Shown here one piece after another: positions 34,451 to 43,406 of a DNA stretch of 64,000 bases. The notes below the pieces were generated by a model. The model did not search any database. It was given only the letters and a program-made list of their open reading frames with translations, and was not told where the DNA came from. The stretch comes from Candidatus Defluviilinea gracilis (GTDB taxonomy: Bacteria; Chloroflexota; Anaerolineae; Anaerolineales; Villigracilaceae), in the NCBI GenBank assembly GCA_016716235.1, contig JADJWS010000002.1, forward strand, positions 1 through 64,000. The letters are read 5' to 3'. Both the position numbers and the translations under genes were made by a program. Numbering within the stretch: the first letter of the stretch is position 1; every line of letters begins with the position of its first letter.

Positions 34451-35761
34451 ATGGATTGGACAAAGATCTACGAATCGCGCGTCATATCGGCGCGGGAAGC
34501 GGTGCAAGCGGTCAAATCCAACAGCCGCATTTTTTTGACCGGCAACGTGTCGGTGCCGCAAAAACTTCTTGGCGCGTTGGCAGACTACGCCCCAAATCTT
34601 TCGGAGGTGGAAATTTGCCAGGCGCTGACGATCGGTCCTGCCGAGTACGTCAAGCCCGAACTCGAGGGACATTTGCGCGTCAACACGATGTTCATCAGCG
34701 CGAACGTGCGGAAAGCCGTGCAAAGCGGCAAGGCGGATTTCACCCCGGTTCTTCTTTCGGAATTTCCTCTGCTCTTCAAGCGCGGCATTCTCCCGCTGGA
34801 TGCGGCGCTCATCCACGTTTCGCCTCCCGACGAGCATGGCTTTTGCAGTTTGGGCGTCGAAGTCGGGCTGACGAAATCTGCCGCGGAAACGGCGAAGATC
34901 ATCATTGCCGAGGTGAACCAGCAAATGCCGCGCACGCTGGGCGACGCGTTCATCCACGTCAGCCGCCTGACGCATATTGTGCCGGTGGATTATCCCATTC
35001 CGGAAGTGCCGATGGGAGACGAGGGCGACCCCGCCATTGTGCAGAAGATCGCGGGCTTCATCGCCGAACTCATCCCCGACGGCGCGACGATGCAAATGGG
35101 GATCGGCGCGATCCCCGACGCGGTGTTGAAATACCTGCGCGACAAAAAAGACCTCGGCGTGCACAGCGAGTTATTTTCGGACGGCGTGATCGATCTGGTC
35201 AACGAAGGCGTGTTGACCGGCGCGCGCAAATCCCTGCATCCGGGCAAGATCATCGCGGGCTTCATCCTCGGCACGAAAAAATTGTACGATTGGGTGGACG
35301 ATAACCCGCTCATCGAACTGCATCGCACGGAATACATCAACGACCCGTTCGTCATCGCGCAGAACGAGCGCATGGTGGCGATCAACTCTGCCATTGAAGT
35401 TGACCTCACCGGTCAAGTCTGCGCCGACAGCATCGGACCCAAGTTATACAGCGGCGTGGGCGGTCAATTGGATTTTATCTACGGCGCGTCGCGCTCGAAG
35501 GGCGGGGTGCCGGTCATTGCCCTGCCGAGCACGACCATGCTGAAAGATGGTACACTGGTGAGCCGCATCGCCGGGATGTTGAAACAAGGCGCGGGTGTGG
35601 TGACCAGCCGCAATCACGTCCGATTCGTGGTGACCGAGTACGGCGTGGCTGACCTGTACGGCAAATCCATCCGCCAGCGCGCGGGGCAGTTGATCGGCAT
35701 CGCGCATCCCGATTTCCGCGCCGAGTTGGAAAAGCAGGCGAACGAATTGCATTATCTTTAA
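34451..35761 (+). CDS. Acetyl-CoA hydrolase / 4-hydroxybutyrate CoA-transferase family protein
   Basis: The 436-residue protein belongs to the Cat1/Cat2 class I CoA-transferases. It begins MDWTKIYESRVISAREAV after GAGGAG and has ISPPDEHGFCSLGVE-like substrate-loop sequence (HVSPPDEHGFCSLG), GIGAIPDAVLKYL, the likely catalytic Glu in HSELFSDG, and GVGGQLDFIYGASRSKGG near the end. It could move CoA between acetate and another acid or make ATP-linked acetate with a partner synthetase. Substrate cannot be set from sequence. It is the third gene of the peptidase/ald operon. Confidence 0.88.
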   Translation: MDWTKIYESRVISAREAVQAVKSNSRIFLTGNVSVPQKLLGALADYAPNLSEVEICQALTIGPAEYVKPELEGHLRVNTMFISANVRKAVQSGKADFTPVLLSEFPLLFKRGILPLDAALIHVSPPDEHGFCSLGVEVGLTKSAAETAKIIIAEVNQQMPRTLGDAFIHVSRLTHIVPVDYPIPEVPMGDEGDPAIVQKIAGFIAELIPDGATMQMGIGAIPDAVLKYLRDKKDLGVHSELFSDGVIDLVNEGVLTGARKSLHPGKIIAGFILGTKKLYDWVDDNPLIELHRTEYINDPFVIAQNERMVAINSAIEVDLTGQVCADSIGPKLYSGVGGQLDFIYGASRSKGGVPVIALPSTTMLKDGTLVSRIAGMLKQGAGVVTSRNHVRFVVTEYGVADLYGKSIRQRAGQLIGIAHPDFRAELEKQANELHYL

Positions 35762-35871
35762 GTGCGTCAGAGCGGATGGTATCGCGCGGCTCGCTCTGCC
35801 ATAAATCGACAGCAACTCACTGCAGGGCGTGGTGTTCTTGCCTGCGGTGAGTTTATTGTATTGAGGATGAT

Positions 35872-37311
35872 ATGACGCGTAATGTAAAAATTGTGGCGAC
35901 GGTGGGACCTGCCAGCCAAAGCGAAGAAATACTCGAACAACTCATTCAAGCGGGTATGAATGTGGCGCGTATGAATTTTTCGCATGGCACGCACGAACAG
36001 CACTTGGCGCGGATTGAATTGATCCGCAAGGTCTCGAAAAAACTGGGCGCGCCTGTGGGTATCTTGCAGGATTTGCAGGGTCCGAAGATCCGCGTCGGCG
36101 ACCTGACAACCCCGCTTCAACTTTCGGACGGGGAGCGGGTTTACCTCTATGCGACTGAGTCTACGCCCCCGGAAGATAGCGGCAAAAAAATCCCTGTGGA
36201 TTTTCGACAGCTCTTCGATTCGGTGCGGCCCGCAGACCGGCTTCTCCTCGACGATGGGCGCCTGACGTTGGAGGTTGTGTCGGTGATCGGTCGTAACGCG
36301 TTGGCGGCAGATGTGGTGATTGGCGGACCCCTGTCTTCTCATAAAGGCATCAATCTCCCCGGTGTTCGCCTGCGTATTGCGGGTTTCACCGAAAAAGACG
36401 AGGCTGATCTTGCTTTTGGCATTTCGCAAAATGTAGACGCGGTTGCGATCTCGTTTGTGCGCAGCGCGGAGGATGTGAAAAAAGTCCGCTATGCGATGGA
36501 GCGATTCTCCAACGGCAAGCGTATGCCGATGCTCATCGCCAAATTGGAAAAACCCGAAGCGCTCGATAACCTCGACGCGATTTTAGAGATCGTGGATGGC
36601 GTGATGGTGGCGCGCGGCGATCTCGGCGTGGAACTTCCGCCGGAGCGCGTGCCGGCGTTGCAGAAACACATCATCCGCGCGGCGAACGCGCGCGCCAAAC
36701 TTGTGATCACCGCCACGCAAATGCTGGAATCGATGATCTCGAATCCGCTTCCCACGCGGGCAGAGGCGTCGGATGTGGCGAACGCGGTCTTTGACGGGAC
36801 CGACGCGGTGATGCTCTCCGCCGAGTCGGCGTCTGGAAAATATCCGGTCGAATCGGTTCAGATGATGGACCGCATCGTCCGCGAAGCCGAGTCTCATTTT
36901 GTGGAGTGGGGGCTGGAACCCAGTGTGAACGGCTTTGAGCATTCCGACGCGGCTTCGATGGCGCGCGCCGCGCAGGCGTTGGCGAACGATAAAAACGTGA
37001 CGGCGGTGGCGTGTTTCACCACGCAGGGACGAACCGCATGGTTGATGTCGAAGATCCGTCCGCGCGTGCCGGTGATGGCGTTTACCCCCGATGAAGTAAC
37101 GTATCAACGGCTGGCTTTCCTGTGGGGTGTGCGTCCGCAATTGATTGCGTTTGCTAATTCGCTGGAGGAAATGCTCGATCTTTTAGACGCGGCATTGATG
37201 CGTTCGGATGTGGTGCAAGCCGGTGACCAGGTTGTGTTGATATGCGGATACCCGGTCGGCGATGTGCGCCCGCCGAATATGGCATTGTTGCATACGGTGG
37301 GGGAGAATTGA
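35872..37311 (+). CDS. pyk: Pyruvate kinase
   Basis: The 479-residue enzyme makes pyruvate and ATP from phosphoenolpyruvate. GAGG lies 6-9 nt before ATG (MTRNVKIVATVGPASQ). Signatures are MNFSHGTHEQH, LQDLQGPKIRVGDL, KGINLPGVRL, MVARGDLGVELPPE and VITATQMLESMI. The C-terminal domain ends at residue 479 with no extra PEP-utiliser domain. It lies 110 bp after the CoA-transferase, so it may have its own promoter. Confidence 0.95.
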   Translation: MTRNVKIVATVGPASQSEEILEQLIQAGMNVARMNFSHGTHEQHLARIELIRKVSKKLGAPVGILQDLQGPKIRVGDLTTPLQLSDGERVYLYATESTPPEDSGKKIPVDFRQLFDSVRPADRLLLDDGRLTLEVVSVIGRNALAADVVIGGPLSSHKGINLPGVRLRIAGFTEKDEADLAFGISQNVDAVAISFVRSAEDVKKVRYAMERFSNGKRMPMLIAKLEKPEALDNLDAILEIVDGVMVARGDLGVELPPERVPALQKHIIRAANARAKLVITATQMLESMISNPLPTRAEASDVANAVFDGTDAVMLSAESASGKYPVESVQMMDRIVREAESHFVEWGLEPSVNGFEHSDAASMARAAQALANDKNVTAVACFTTQGRTAWLMSKIRPRVPVMAFTPDEVTYQRLAFLWGVRPQLIAFANSLEEMLDLLDAALMRSDVVQAGDQVVLICGYPVGDVRPPNMALLHTVGEN

Positions 37312-37320
37312 ATACATTTT

Positions 37321-37425
37321 AAACACGAAGGACACAAAGTTCACAAAGGGTTTGAGTCTTAAGGGTTTGTCTCTTCGTGACCTTAGTGTCACTTCGACAG
37401 GCTCAGTGCAAGCCTTTGTGGTAAA
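37321..37425. repeat. Dispersed palindrome CACGAAGGACACAAAG (copy 2)
   Basis: Left arm AACACGAAGGACACAAAGTTC, right arm GGCCTTTGTGGT-like; contains GGCTCAGTGCAAGCCTTTGTGG. It is related to 23819-23925 and lies between convergent pyk and the EamA gene. Confidence 0.5.
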
Positions 37426-37431
37426 GTGGTT

Positions 37432-38307
37432 TTAGTTTTCCCTCGTCGAAATCCAAATCCCGATCCCGATCAACACGCCGCCGAATAAAAACAGCGGCGT
37501 GATTTTTTCACCGAGGAAAAACCAGCCGAGTAAAGTGCCGACAACGGGCTGGGCAAAGAAGGTCAGCGATGCGAGCGAAGCGGGCAACTCTTTGAACGCG
37601 TAATTCCACATGAACATGGCAACGGCAGTGGAAATGATGCCGAGGTAAAGAATCCCGCCGATGACGCCCGCTGTGATCGTTCCAATTCCTTGCGAGTTGA
37701 CTTCGTAGAATCCGAGAACTGTGGAAGATGGGATCCCTCCCAACAACATGACCGCGCTGGAGATGAGCAGGTCGCTGTCTCTGGCAACCTTGCGCACAAG
37801 CGTGGAATATAACGCCCACGTGAGCCCTGCACAGAACAACAACACATTTCCTGTAAATAATGAGGGAGATAGTTCGGCTGTGCGCGGATCAATGACCGCC
37901 AGCACGCCGAACGTTGAGACTGCCAGCGCAAAAACTTGCCTGCCGGTTATCTTTTCCTGAAGCAGGAAGAACGCGAACAACAAAACGAACGCAGGCGTGG
38001 CGGAGGTGATCAACGATCCGTTCGAGGCGGTGGAAAGTTTGGTCCCTGTGAATTGGAAGCCGAGCGAAATTCCATAACCCATAACGCCGACGAGAAAACT
38101 TTGCCAAAATTCTTTCTGCGTGAACGTGCTTTGTGATTTGCGAAACCAAATTACCGCGCCGAGCGAGAGGCACCCCAGCGCGAGGCGGATCGTCAGCAAC
38201 GCGAACGGCGGGATGACCTCCAGCACCACTTTGCTGACCACATACATCCCGCCCCAAATAGATGCGGCGCCTAGTCCGCAGAGGAGGGCGATAAACTTTT
38301 TGTCCAT
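37432..38307 (-). CDS. EamA-family (DMT) transporter
   Basis: The 291-residue protein has ten predicted TM helices in two repeated halves (LLCGLGAASIWGGMYVVSKV; FLVGVMGYGISLGFQFTG; GGILYLGIISTAVAMFMWNYAF) typical of the drug/metabolite transporter superfamily. It would export an amino acid or related metabolite. A TATAAT box lies 9 nt before ATG 38307, with no Shine-Dalgarno, again suggesting a near-leaderless mRNA. The long hairpin at 38338 is upstream. Confidence 0.85.
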   Translation of the reverse strand: MDKKFIALLCGLGAASIWGGMYVVSKVVLEVIPPFALLTIRLALGCLSLGAVIWFRKSQSTFTQKEFWQSFLVGVMGYGISLGFQFTGTKLSTASNGSLITSATPAFVLLFAFFLLQEKITGRQVFALAVSTFGVLAVIDPRTAELSPSLFTGNVLLFCAGLTWALYSTLVRKVARDSDLLISSAVMLLGGIPSSTVLGFYEVNSQGIGTITAGVIGGILYLGIISTAVAMFMWNYAFKELPASLASLTFFAQPVVGTLLGWFFLGEKITPLFLFGGVLIGIGIWISTREN

Positions 38308-38322
38308 GAAGTGGGGATTATA
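38308..38322 (-). promoter_or_regulatory. TATAAT box 9 nt before the EamA gene start
   Basis: TATAAT on the minus strand at 38317-38322 ends 9 nt before the ATG. No strong -35 hexamer was seen. Confidence 0.45.
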
Positions 38323-38337
38323 ACTGGGTTGGATAGC

Positions 38338-38376
38338 AAATGTTCATGCGGCAGTTCAACTGCCGCATGAACATTT
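38338..38376 (-). terminator. Long perfect hairpin after arfB
   Basis: AAATGTTCATGCGGCAGTT and its full complement form a 19-bp stem centred on TTCAA, directly after the arfB stop. It has the core GCAGTTCAACTGC shared with the two palindromes inside mfd. It lies upstream of the minus-strand EamA promoter. Confidence 0.7.
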
Positions 38377-38792
38377 TACTCAAAAGACTTGCTCTGCCTG
38401 TTCTTCTTGACTTCCCCTCTTCGTTTCTTCGACTCCAATCTCTTTTCCTTCGCCGCCTTTGTTGGCTTGGTCTTTTTGCGGGGCTTGGGTTTTATCAGAG
38501 CCTTTCTCACCAACGCGATCAGTCGTCGAATCGCGTCCTCGCGGTTTTGCTCCTGCGCGCGGAATTGCTTGGCTTCGATGAGCAAAATTCCATCATCCGT
38601 GACTCGCTTTCCCGCAAGATGAATCAAACGCGACTTGACCTCATCCGGCAACGACGAAGCGCGGACATCGAATCGCAACTGCACAGCCGTCGCTACTTTG
38701 TTCACGTTCTGCCCGCCCGGTCCCGACGCGCGGATATAGTCGAAGGCGAGTTCGTTTTCGCGGATGTAGATGGAGGACGCGATTTGAATCAT
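38376..38792 (-). CDS. arfB: Alternative ribosome-rescue factor ArfB (peptidyl-tRNA hydrolase domain)
   Basis: The 138-residue protein (MIQIASSIYIRENELAFDYI) has RASGPGGQNVNKVATAV, the GGQ motif that releases stalled peptides, and a C-terminal Lys/Arg-rich tail (KKTKPTKAAKEKRLESKKRR) that enters the empty mRNA channel. It rescues ribosomes on mRNAs without a stop. Start 38792 is chosen over an upstream ATG because family members begin near here; the Shine-Dalgarno is weak. Confidence 0.92.
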   Translation of the reverse strand: MIQIASSIYIRENELAFDYIRASGPGGQNVNKVATAVQLRFDVRASSLPDEVKSRLIHLAGKRVTDDGILLIEAKQFRAQEQNREDAIRRLIALVRKALIKPKPRKKTKPTKAAKEKRLESKKRRGEVKKNRQSKSFE

Positions 38793-38841
38793 AAGACAAA
38801 CCCCTCTTCCCAATGGGAGAGGGGCAGGGGTGAGGGATGAC

Positions 38842-39894
38842 TTAGAACATCAACGCGTTGACTTTGTCGATCATTTCGCGAGCAGGTCGCAGGTCCGCGT
38901 CGGTGAGGCGGTTGAGTGGAGTGTCCACGAGGGTATGCGTTTCAGCGAGCGCGGGCTTGTCGGTCGAAACGTAGATCAATCCCGTTGTCAGCCAGTTATT
39001 ACGCTGCGCTTCTTCGAGCGCGCGCAAGGCTTCAAAGCGGTTGGTAGGATCGTATCCCTTTTCGAGATTCTTGAGGATGATAACCGAACCGTCGTGCATG
39101 GCAACTTCGCGGACCTCGCCTTCCGCCAATTCGCGTTCCAGCACGATCTCGTTGCGCGGCGCGATGTAGGTAATATCGTGAAGCGGCTCTTCGTGATCCT
39201 TGCCCCAGGCGTACGAATAATGCGCGTTGTCTTGGTTGTTGAACGTAACGCACGGGCTGATGATATCGAGCACGGCGATACCCTTGTGGGCAAAGGCGGC
39301 TTTGATCAACTCTTTCACCTGCTTGGCGTTGCCCGCAAACGAACGCGCAACGAACGTGGCGTTCGAGATCAATGCTTCCATACAAATATCCACAGGCATG
39401 TAGGGGTTGGTGCCTTGCTTCTTGAGTTCGAGTCCGCGCTCGGCGGTGGCGGAAAATTGACCTTTAGTCAGCCCATATACGCCATTGTTCTCGACGATAT
39501 ACACCATGTTCAAATTGCGGCGCATCACATGTTTGAACTGTCCCATACCGATGCTTGCCGTATCGCCATCGCCGGAAACGCCGATGCCTTTGAGCGAATG
39601 ATCGCCAAAGAGCGCGCCGGTCGCGATCGAGGGCATACGTCCGTGCAGGCTGTTAAACCCGAACGAGCGGTTCATGAAATACGTGGGGCTTTTGCTCGAA
39701 CAACCGATGCCGCTGAACTTGATCACGTTTTCCGGTAACACACTCAACTCGTACATGGCGGCAATGATCTGGTTCGAGATCGAGTTGTGACCGCACCCCG
39801 CGCACAGCGTCGTCGGCGCGCCGCGATAATCGTTCTTCGTGAGACCCACCGTGTTCACGTTTGCGGGCACGCCCGCCATAGGTAATGCAGACAT
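38842..39894 (-). CDS. korB: 2-oxoacid:ferredoxin oxidoreductase, beta subunit
   Basis: The 350-residue beta subunit binds thiamine pyrophosphate and part of the Fe-S centres. CAGCGHNSISNQII and SGIGCSSKSP carry cluster Cys; GDGDTASIGMGQFKHVMRRN followed by VYIVENNGVYGLTKGQ is the TPP-binding motif. It acts with the alpha subunit, whose stop it overlaps (TAATG), to oxidise 2-oxoglutarate or pyruvate with ferredoxin as acceptor. Which 2-oxoacid is used cannot be decided. The GntR-type regulator is first in the same unit. Confidence 0.9.
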   Translation of the reverse strand: MSALPMAGVPANVNTVGLTKNDYRGAPTTLCAGCGHNSISNQIIAAMYELSVLPENVIKFSGIGCSSKSPTYFMNRSFGFNSLHGRMPSIATGALFGDHSLKGIGVSGDGDTASIGMGQFKHVMRRNLNMVYIVENNGVYGLTKGQFSATAERGLELKKQGTNPYMPVDICMEALISNATFVARSFAGNAKQVKELIKAAFAHKGIAVLDIISPCVTFNNQDNAHYSYAWGKDHEEPLHDITYIAPRNEIVLERELAEGEVREVAMHDGSVIILKNLEKGYDPTNRFEALRALEEAQRNNWLTTGLIYVSTDKPALAETHTLVDTPLNRLTDADLRPAREMIDKVNALMF

Positions 39895-41771
39895 TATTTC
39901 GCTCCTTTTCTAGCGTTCTTCTTGACGGAAGGTTTCTTTGCCGTTGATTTTTTTACGACGGATTTCTGGACAGGCTTCCCAGCCGTCGATTTTGCCAGAA
40001 TGCCCTCGCGGATCCATTTTGCGGAGGCTGGCAACCCGTCACCGTAGGCGACAGAAATGAGACGCGTTGCCGCTTCGGGATTCGCCAGGCTCAACAATTG
40101 ATGCAACTGCCCGTCACGGTTCATTTCCACCACGTATAGTTGCTCATGCTCCCGGACAAACTCATCCACCTCAGCGGTGAATGGATAGGCGCGCACGCGG
40201 AGGATATCGATCTTCATGCCATGATCGCGCGCCAGTTGGTCTCGCGCCTCCAGGATGGCAGACTCGGTCGACCCGTAGGCAAGGATGCCAATCTTGGCGC
40301 CTTTTGCGCCGTGGAGCACAGGTTTCGGCAAATAGGTCTTTGCGGTCTCGTATTTTTTCTTCAAACGCTCCATATTGCGGATGAAGACGCTCGAATCTTC
40401 CGTGTATTTTGCGTATTCATCATGACCAGTGCCGCGCGTAAAATACGCGCTCATCGGATGTTTGTTGCCCGGTAAGGTACGGTAGGGAATGCCGTCGCTG
40501 TCCTTGTCGAGATAGCGACCCCAATTGCCTTTGATCTCTTCGAGGTCTTTCTCCCAAAGTACCTTGCCGCGATCCATTGGCGTGTTTGGGTATTCAAACG
40601 GTTTGCTCATCCACTGGTTCATGCCCATATCGAGATCGGACAGCACAAAGACCGGCGCTTGCATCCTTTCGGCAATATCAAACGCCCGCCAGCCAAACTC
40701 GAAACATTCGAACACGTCGCCAGGCAGGAGCACAATGCTGTCGCTGTCGCCATGCCCCATGCCGATGGTGAACGACAAGTCGGCTTGCGAGGTGCGCGTG
40801 GGTAAACCGGTAGATGGACCGATACGTTGCACATCCCAGATCACGACCGGCACTTCGGCGTAATAGGCAAGCCCGGCAAACTCGGTCATCAAACTCAAGC
40901 CGGGTCCGGAGGTGGAGGTCATCGAGCGTAGACCGCTCCAGCCTGCGCCAACGGTCATACCGATGGCGGCTAGTTCATCCTCCGCCTGCACAACAGCGTA
41001 GGTGTGTTTCCCATCCTCGCGTTTTCTGAGCATGGGCATGTAATCATTGATCGCCTCTGCCAGCGAGGAGGCTGGCGTGATCGGGTACCACGCCACAAAC
41101 TGAGCGCCTCCAAACACAGAGCCGATTGCCGCGGCGGTATTACCGTCAGCCATGATCATGCCGTCGGTTTTATTCATCGGTTCAAGGGAAAACGGGTCTT
41201 TCTTTTCAAGGTTCCCCTTTGCCCATTCCATGCCGGCTTGCACGGCATGGAAGTTCATGTCGATGGGTTTTTGCTTGCCTTTGAAATGGAACGTCAGCGC
41301 GGCTTGAATTTTTTCAATATCGATGCCGATCATGTGCGCGAGCACGCCCACATACACCATGTTCCCCACCAGGTCGCGATAACCTGCCGGGACGTTCGGG
41401 TCCTTCTTTACCAACTCCTTGATGGGCATCGGGTAGATGGCAACGTCTGCGCGGGTGATGGGGAGTTTGATATCGTCGGCGTAGAAAAATGCCCCGCCCG
41501 GCGCAACAGACGCAAGGTCGCGGGTGAACGAGTCGGGGTTGATGGCGATGACGATATCCTGCTGATCGCGCCGGCCGAGATAGCCATCCTTGCTGGCGCG
41601 GATCGAGTACCACGTGGGCAGTCCCTGAATGTTCGAGGGGAAGAGATTCTTCCCTGAAACTGGAATGCCCATCTTGAAAATTGCCCGCAGGATGGTATTG
41701 TTGGCGGTCGAACTGCCGGAGCCGTTCTTTGTGCCTACAATAATGGAAAAATCGTTGACTACTTTGTTCAT
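39894..41771 (-). CDS. korA: 2-oxoacid:ferredoxin oxidoreductase, fused gamma-alpha subunit
   Basis: The 625-residue protein has the gamma-type domain at residues about 5-190 (FSIIVGTKNGSGSSTANNTI) and the alpha pyrimidine-binding domain from about 200 (ITPASSLAEAINDYMPML, TSGPGLSLMTEFAGLAYYAE, GLPTRTSQADLSF). The C-terminus carries about 30 extra residues rich in Lys, Ser and Ala (VQKSVVKKSTAKKPSVKK), not a family feature. It partners the beta subunit downstream. No ferredoxin-type 4Fe-4S delta subunit is encoded in this unit. Confidence 0.9.
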   Translation of the reverse strand: MNKVVNDFSIIVGTKNGSGSSTANNTILRAIFKMGIPVSGKNLFPSNIQGLPTWYSIRASKDGYLGRRDQQDIVIAINPDSFTRDLASVAPGGAFFYADDIKLPITRADVAIYPMPIKELVKKDPNVPAGYRDLVGNMVYVGVLAHMIGIDIEKIQAALTFHFKGKQKPIDMNFHAVQAGMEWAKGNLEKKDPFSLEPMNKTDGMIMADGNTAAAIGSVFGGAQFVAWYPITPASSLAEAINDYMPMLRKREDGKHTYAVVQAEDELAAIGMTVGAGWSGLRSMTSTSGPGLSLMTEFAGLAYYAEVPVVIWDVQRIGPSTGLPTRTSQADLSFTIGMGHGDSDSIVLLPGDVFECFEFGWRAFDIAERMQAPVFVLSDLDMGMNQWMSKPFEYPNTPMDRGKVLWEKDLEEIKGNWGRYLDKDSDGIPYRTLPGNKHPMSAYFTRGTGHDEYAKYTEDSSVFIRNMERLKKKYETAKTYLPKPVLHGAKGAKIGILAYGSTESAILEARDQLARDHGMKIDILRVRAYPFTAEVDEFVREHEQLYVVEMNRDGQLHQLLSLANPEAATRLISVAYGDGLPASAKWIREGILAKSTAGKPVQKSVVKKSTAKKPSVKKNARKGAK

Positions 41772-41783
41772 GTGTTCCTCGTG

Positions 41784-42461
41784 TTACGGTCTGTGATACA
41801 AAAGGTCGGTATGGGCGATCAGCGCCTCATGACCAGCCTTATAGTTTTCATTGCAAATGGATTCGACCATCGCCTGGTGATATCGCCAGACTTCTTGCAA
41901 GTATTCATAGCCGCCTGTAAATACGTTTAATCCAACCGCTTCGTAGGCATCCCAATACGCCTCGAGCACCCCGGTGACAAAAGGGTTATCGAGGCGGCTG
42001 TAGATCAACAGATGCAGAGCGCGATGTTCTTCATGGGGAACTTGTACCGGCGCATGATTTAATTTTTCGTGGGCGCGCGCGATCAGGGCTCGCAATTCGG
42101 CTTTATCTTCGGTCGATAATTTTTCCACCGCTTCGTACCAGAATGCCGCTTCGATGTGATTCCGCAGGTCGGAATATTTGCGGAAGTACTCATCGTTCAG
42201 CGCCAGGGCATACCCAAGACTCTGACGGATCGCCGGCGTGAAGGAAAAATTCAACCGCCGTGTCTTTCCTCTCCCTGGTTTGACTTCCACCAGCCCCAGC
42301 GCGCGCGCCACTTCCAACTGTTCCCGCAAAGACGCAACGCTCACACCGAGTTCTTGTCCTAATTCGGTGAGGGTGGGTAAGCCGCCTTCCGCCTCTTGAT
42401 GCGCGGCAAGATATTTGAGAAACTCTGAGATATTTGGAGAAATTCTTTCTCGAACTATCAT
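41784..42461 (-). CDS. GntR/FadR-type transcriptional regulator
   Basis: The 225-residue protein has an N-terminal winged helix-turn-helix (LPTLTELGQELGVSVASLRE) and an all-helical FCD-like effector domain (HIEAAFWYEAVEKLSTEDKA). It starts at 42461 and ends 12 bp before korA, so it is likely first gene of an autoregulated operon controlling the 2-oxoacid oxidoreductase. The operator candidate is the ATTAAT-CTG-ATTAAT repeat covering the transcription start. Confidence 0.85.
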   Translation of the reverse strand: MIVRERISPNISEFLKYLAAHQEAEGGLPTLTELGQELGVSVASLREQLEVARALGLVEVKPGRGKTRRLNFSFTPAIRQSLGYALALNDEYFRKYSDLRNHIEAAFWYEAVEKLSTEDKAELRALIARAHEKLNHAPVQVPHEEHRALHLLIYSRLDNPFVTGVLEAYWDAYEAVGLNVFTGGYEYLQEVWRYHQAMVESICNENYKAGHEALIAHTDLLYHRP

Positions 42462-42508
42462 ATTAATCTGATTAATTCGAGTATAAGGCGATGCTTACTG
42501 TAAGTCAA
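42462..42508 (-). promoter_or_regulatory. Promoter and palindromic operator of the regulator-kor operon
   Basis: On the minus strand TTGACT (42503-42508), 17-bp spacer, TATACT (42480-42485). ATTAATCAGATTAAT (42462-42476) lies between -10 and ATG, at the expected transcription start, giving a likely repressor site. Confidence 0.7.
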
Positions 42509-42558
42509 GGAGTTATTGCGAAAGCCCGTACTTCATTTGACCTTCGATTCTCTTTTTA

Positions 42559-42615
42559 TCGCGAAGGGCGCGAGGAGCGCCAAGTTTCTAAAGGTTTTCT
42601 TTGCGTTCTGCGCAG
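42559..42615. repeat. Dispersed palindrome GCGAAGGGCGCGAGGAGCGC (copy 2)
   Basis: Related to 23718-23786; GCGAAGGGCGC on the left and TTTGCGTTCTGCGCAG on the right. Confidence 0.45.
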
Positions 42616-42709
42616 TTGAGTATTGTCATTTGCGCGGCCGCAAATATATCCATTGCCGTTCATTCGTAGTTGCCTTGCAAACAAACAACCATGACAGAGG
42701 TTTTAATAG

Positions 42710-42793
42710 AGGGCTTACGCAGTTGAACCTGTTGCGCCGTAGTCGCACTGCGTCGGCGGCAGTACAACTGACCGCCAACTGCGTAAGTCCTGT
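42710..42793. repeat. ~80-bp palindromic element (A5), inverted
   Basis: Starts AGGGCTTACGCAGTTGAACC and ends ACCGCCAACTGCGTAAGTCC; the interior runs opposite to A2-A4. No other feature is seen in the 42509-42805 spacer except the preceding repeat. Confidence 0.78.
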
Positions 42794-42805
42794 AATATAC
42801 AGGTC

Positions 42806-43399
42806 TTATGGAGTTGTAATTGGCACAGGCGTATCGGTGGAGGGCGGAGGTACTGGGGTATCTGGCGGAGGTACTGGGGTGTCTGTTGATGGTTCAGGCA
42901 CGGGAGTTTCTGTGGGCGGTTCCGTGGAAATTGCTGTGCCGGTGTAGGTGACGATCACGACAGCCGTTTTTGTCGGAGGGAGGGTTGTCGGTTTTGGAGT
43001 GGAAGTTGGGGGAATCGCTGTTGGTTGTTGGGGCTGAGACTCTTTCGTCTCGGTTCTTGTTGGAACTACATGTGTTCTGGATGCGGTCATGGTTGCAGTG
43101 GGCGAAGAAGTCCATGTTGGGCTGGGTGTGAAGGTGTTGGTAGGGGTGCCTGTGGCTACCAGTTGGGCAAACGCCTGGGCAGTTTGCGCCGCGATAGTAT
43201 TTAAATTCGAAAATGCCAGGTTGGGAATATCGCGCGCTTCGATCACGATAGGAGTGGGCAGAGATGGGTCAGACAGCGCGATGGCAGAGGTGGCGCAAAA
43301 CATGCTGAACCCCAACATGCTGGCGGCAAAAATCCATAAGAGCCCGGCGTAATCTCTTGGGCGGTTGGCTAATGCGATATCTTCCTGTTCTGCATTCAC
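42806..43399 (-). CDS. Single-TM exported protein with Thr/Pro-rich tail
   Basis: No family recognised. The 197-residue protein has one TM or signal-anchor helix (LLWIFAASMLGFSMFCATSAI, about residues 19-40), a short folded segment (DIPNLAFSNLNTIAAQTAQ), and about 110 residues of Pro, Thr and Ser (TPSPTWTSSPTATMTASRTH, TDTPVPPPDTPVPPPSTD) that are likely extended outside the cell. It follows the next gene by 7 bp on the same strand, suggesting an operon. Confidence 0.6.
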   Translation of the reverse strand: MNAEQEDIALANRPRDYAGLLWIFAASMLGFSMFCATSAIALSDPSLPTPIVIEARDIPNLAFSNLNTIAAQTAQAFAQLVATGTPTNTFTPSPTWTSSPTATMTASRTHVVPTRTETKESQPQQPTAIPPTSTPKPTTLPPTKTAVVIVTYTGTAISTEPPTETPVPEPSTDTPVPPPDTPVPPPSTDTPVPITTP

Positions 43400-43406
43400 A
43401 ATGGGA

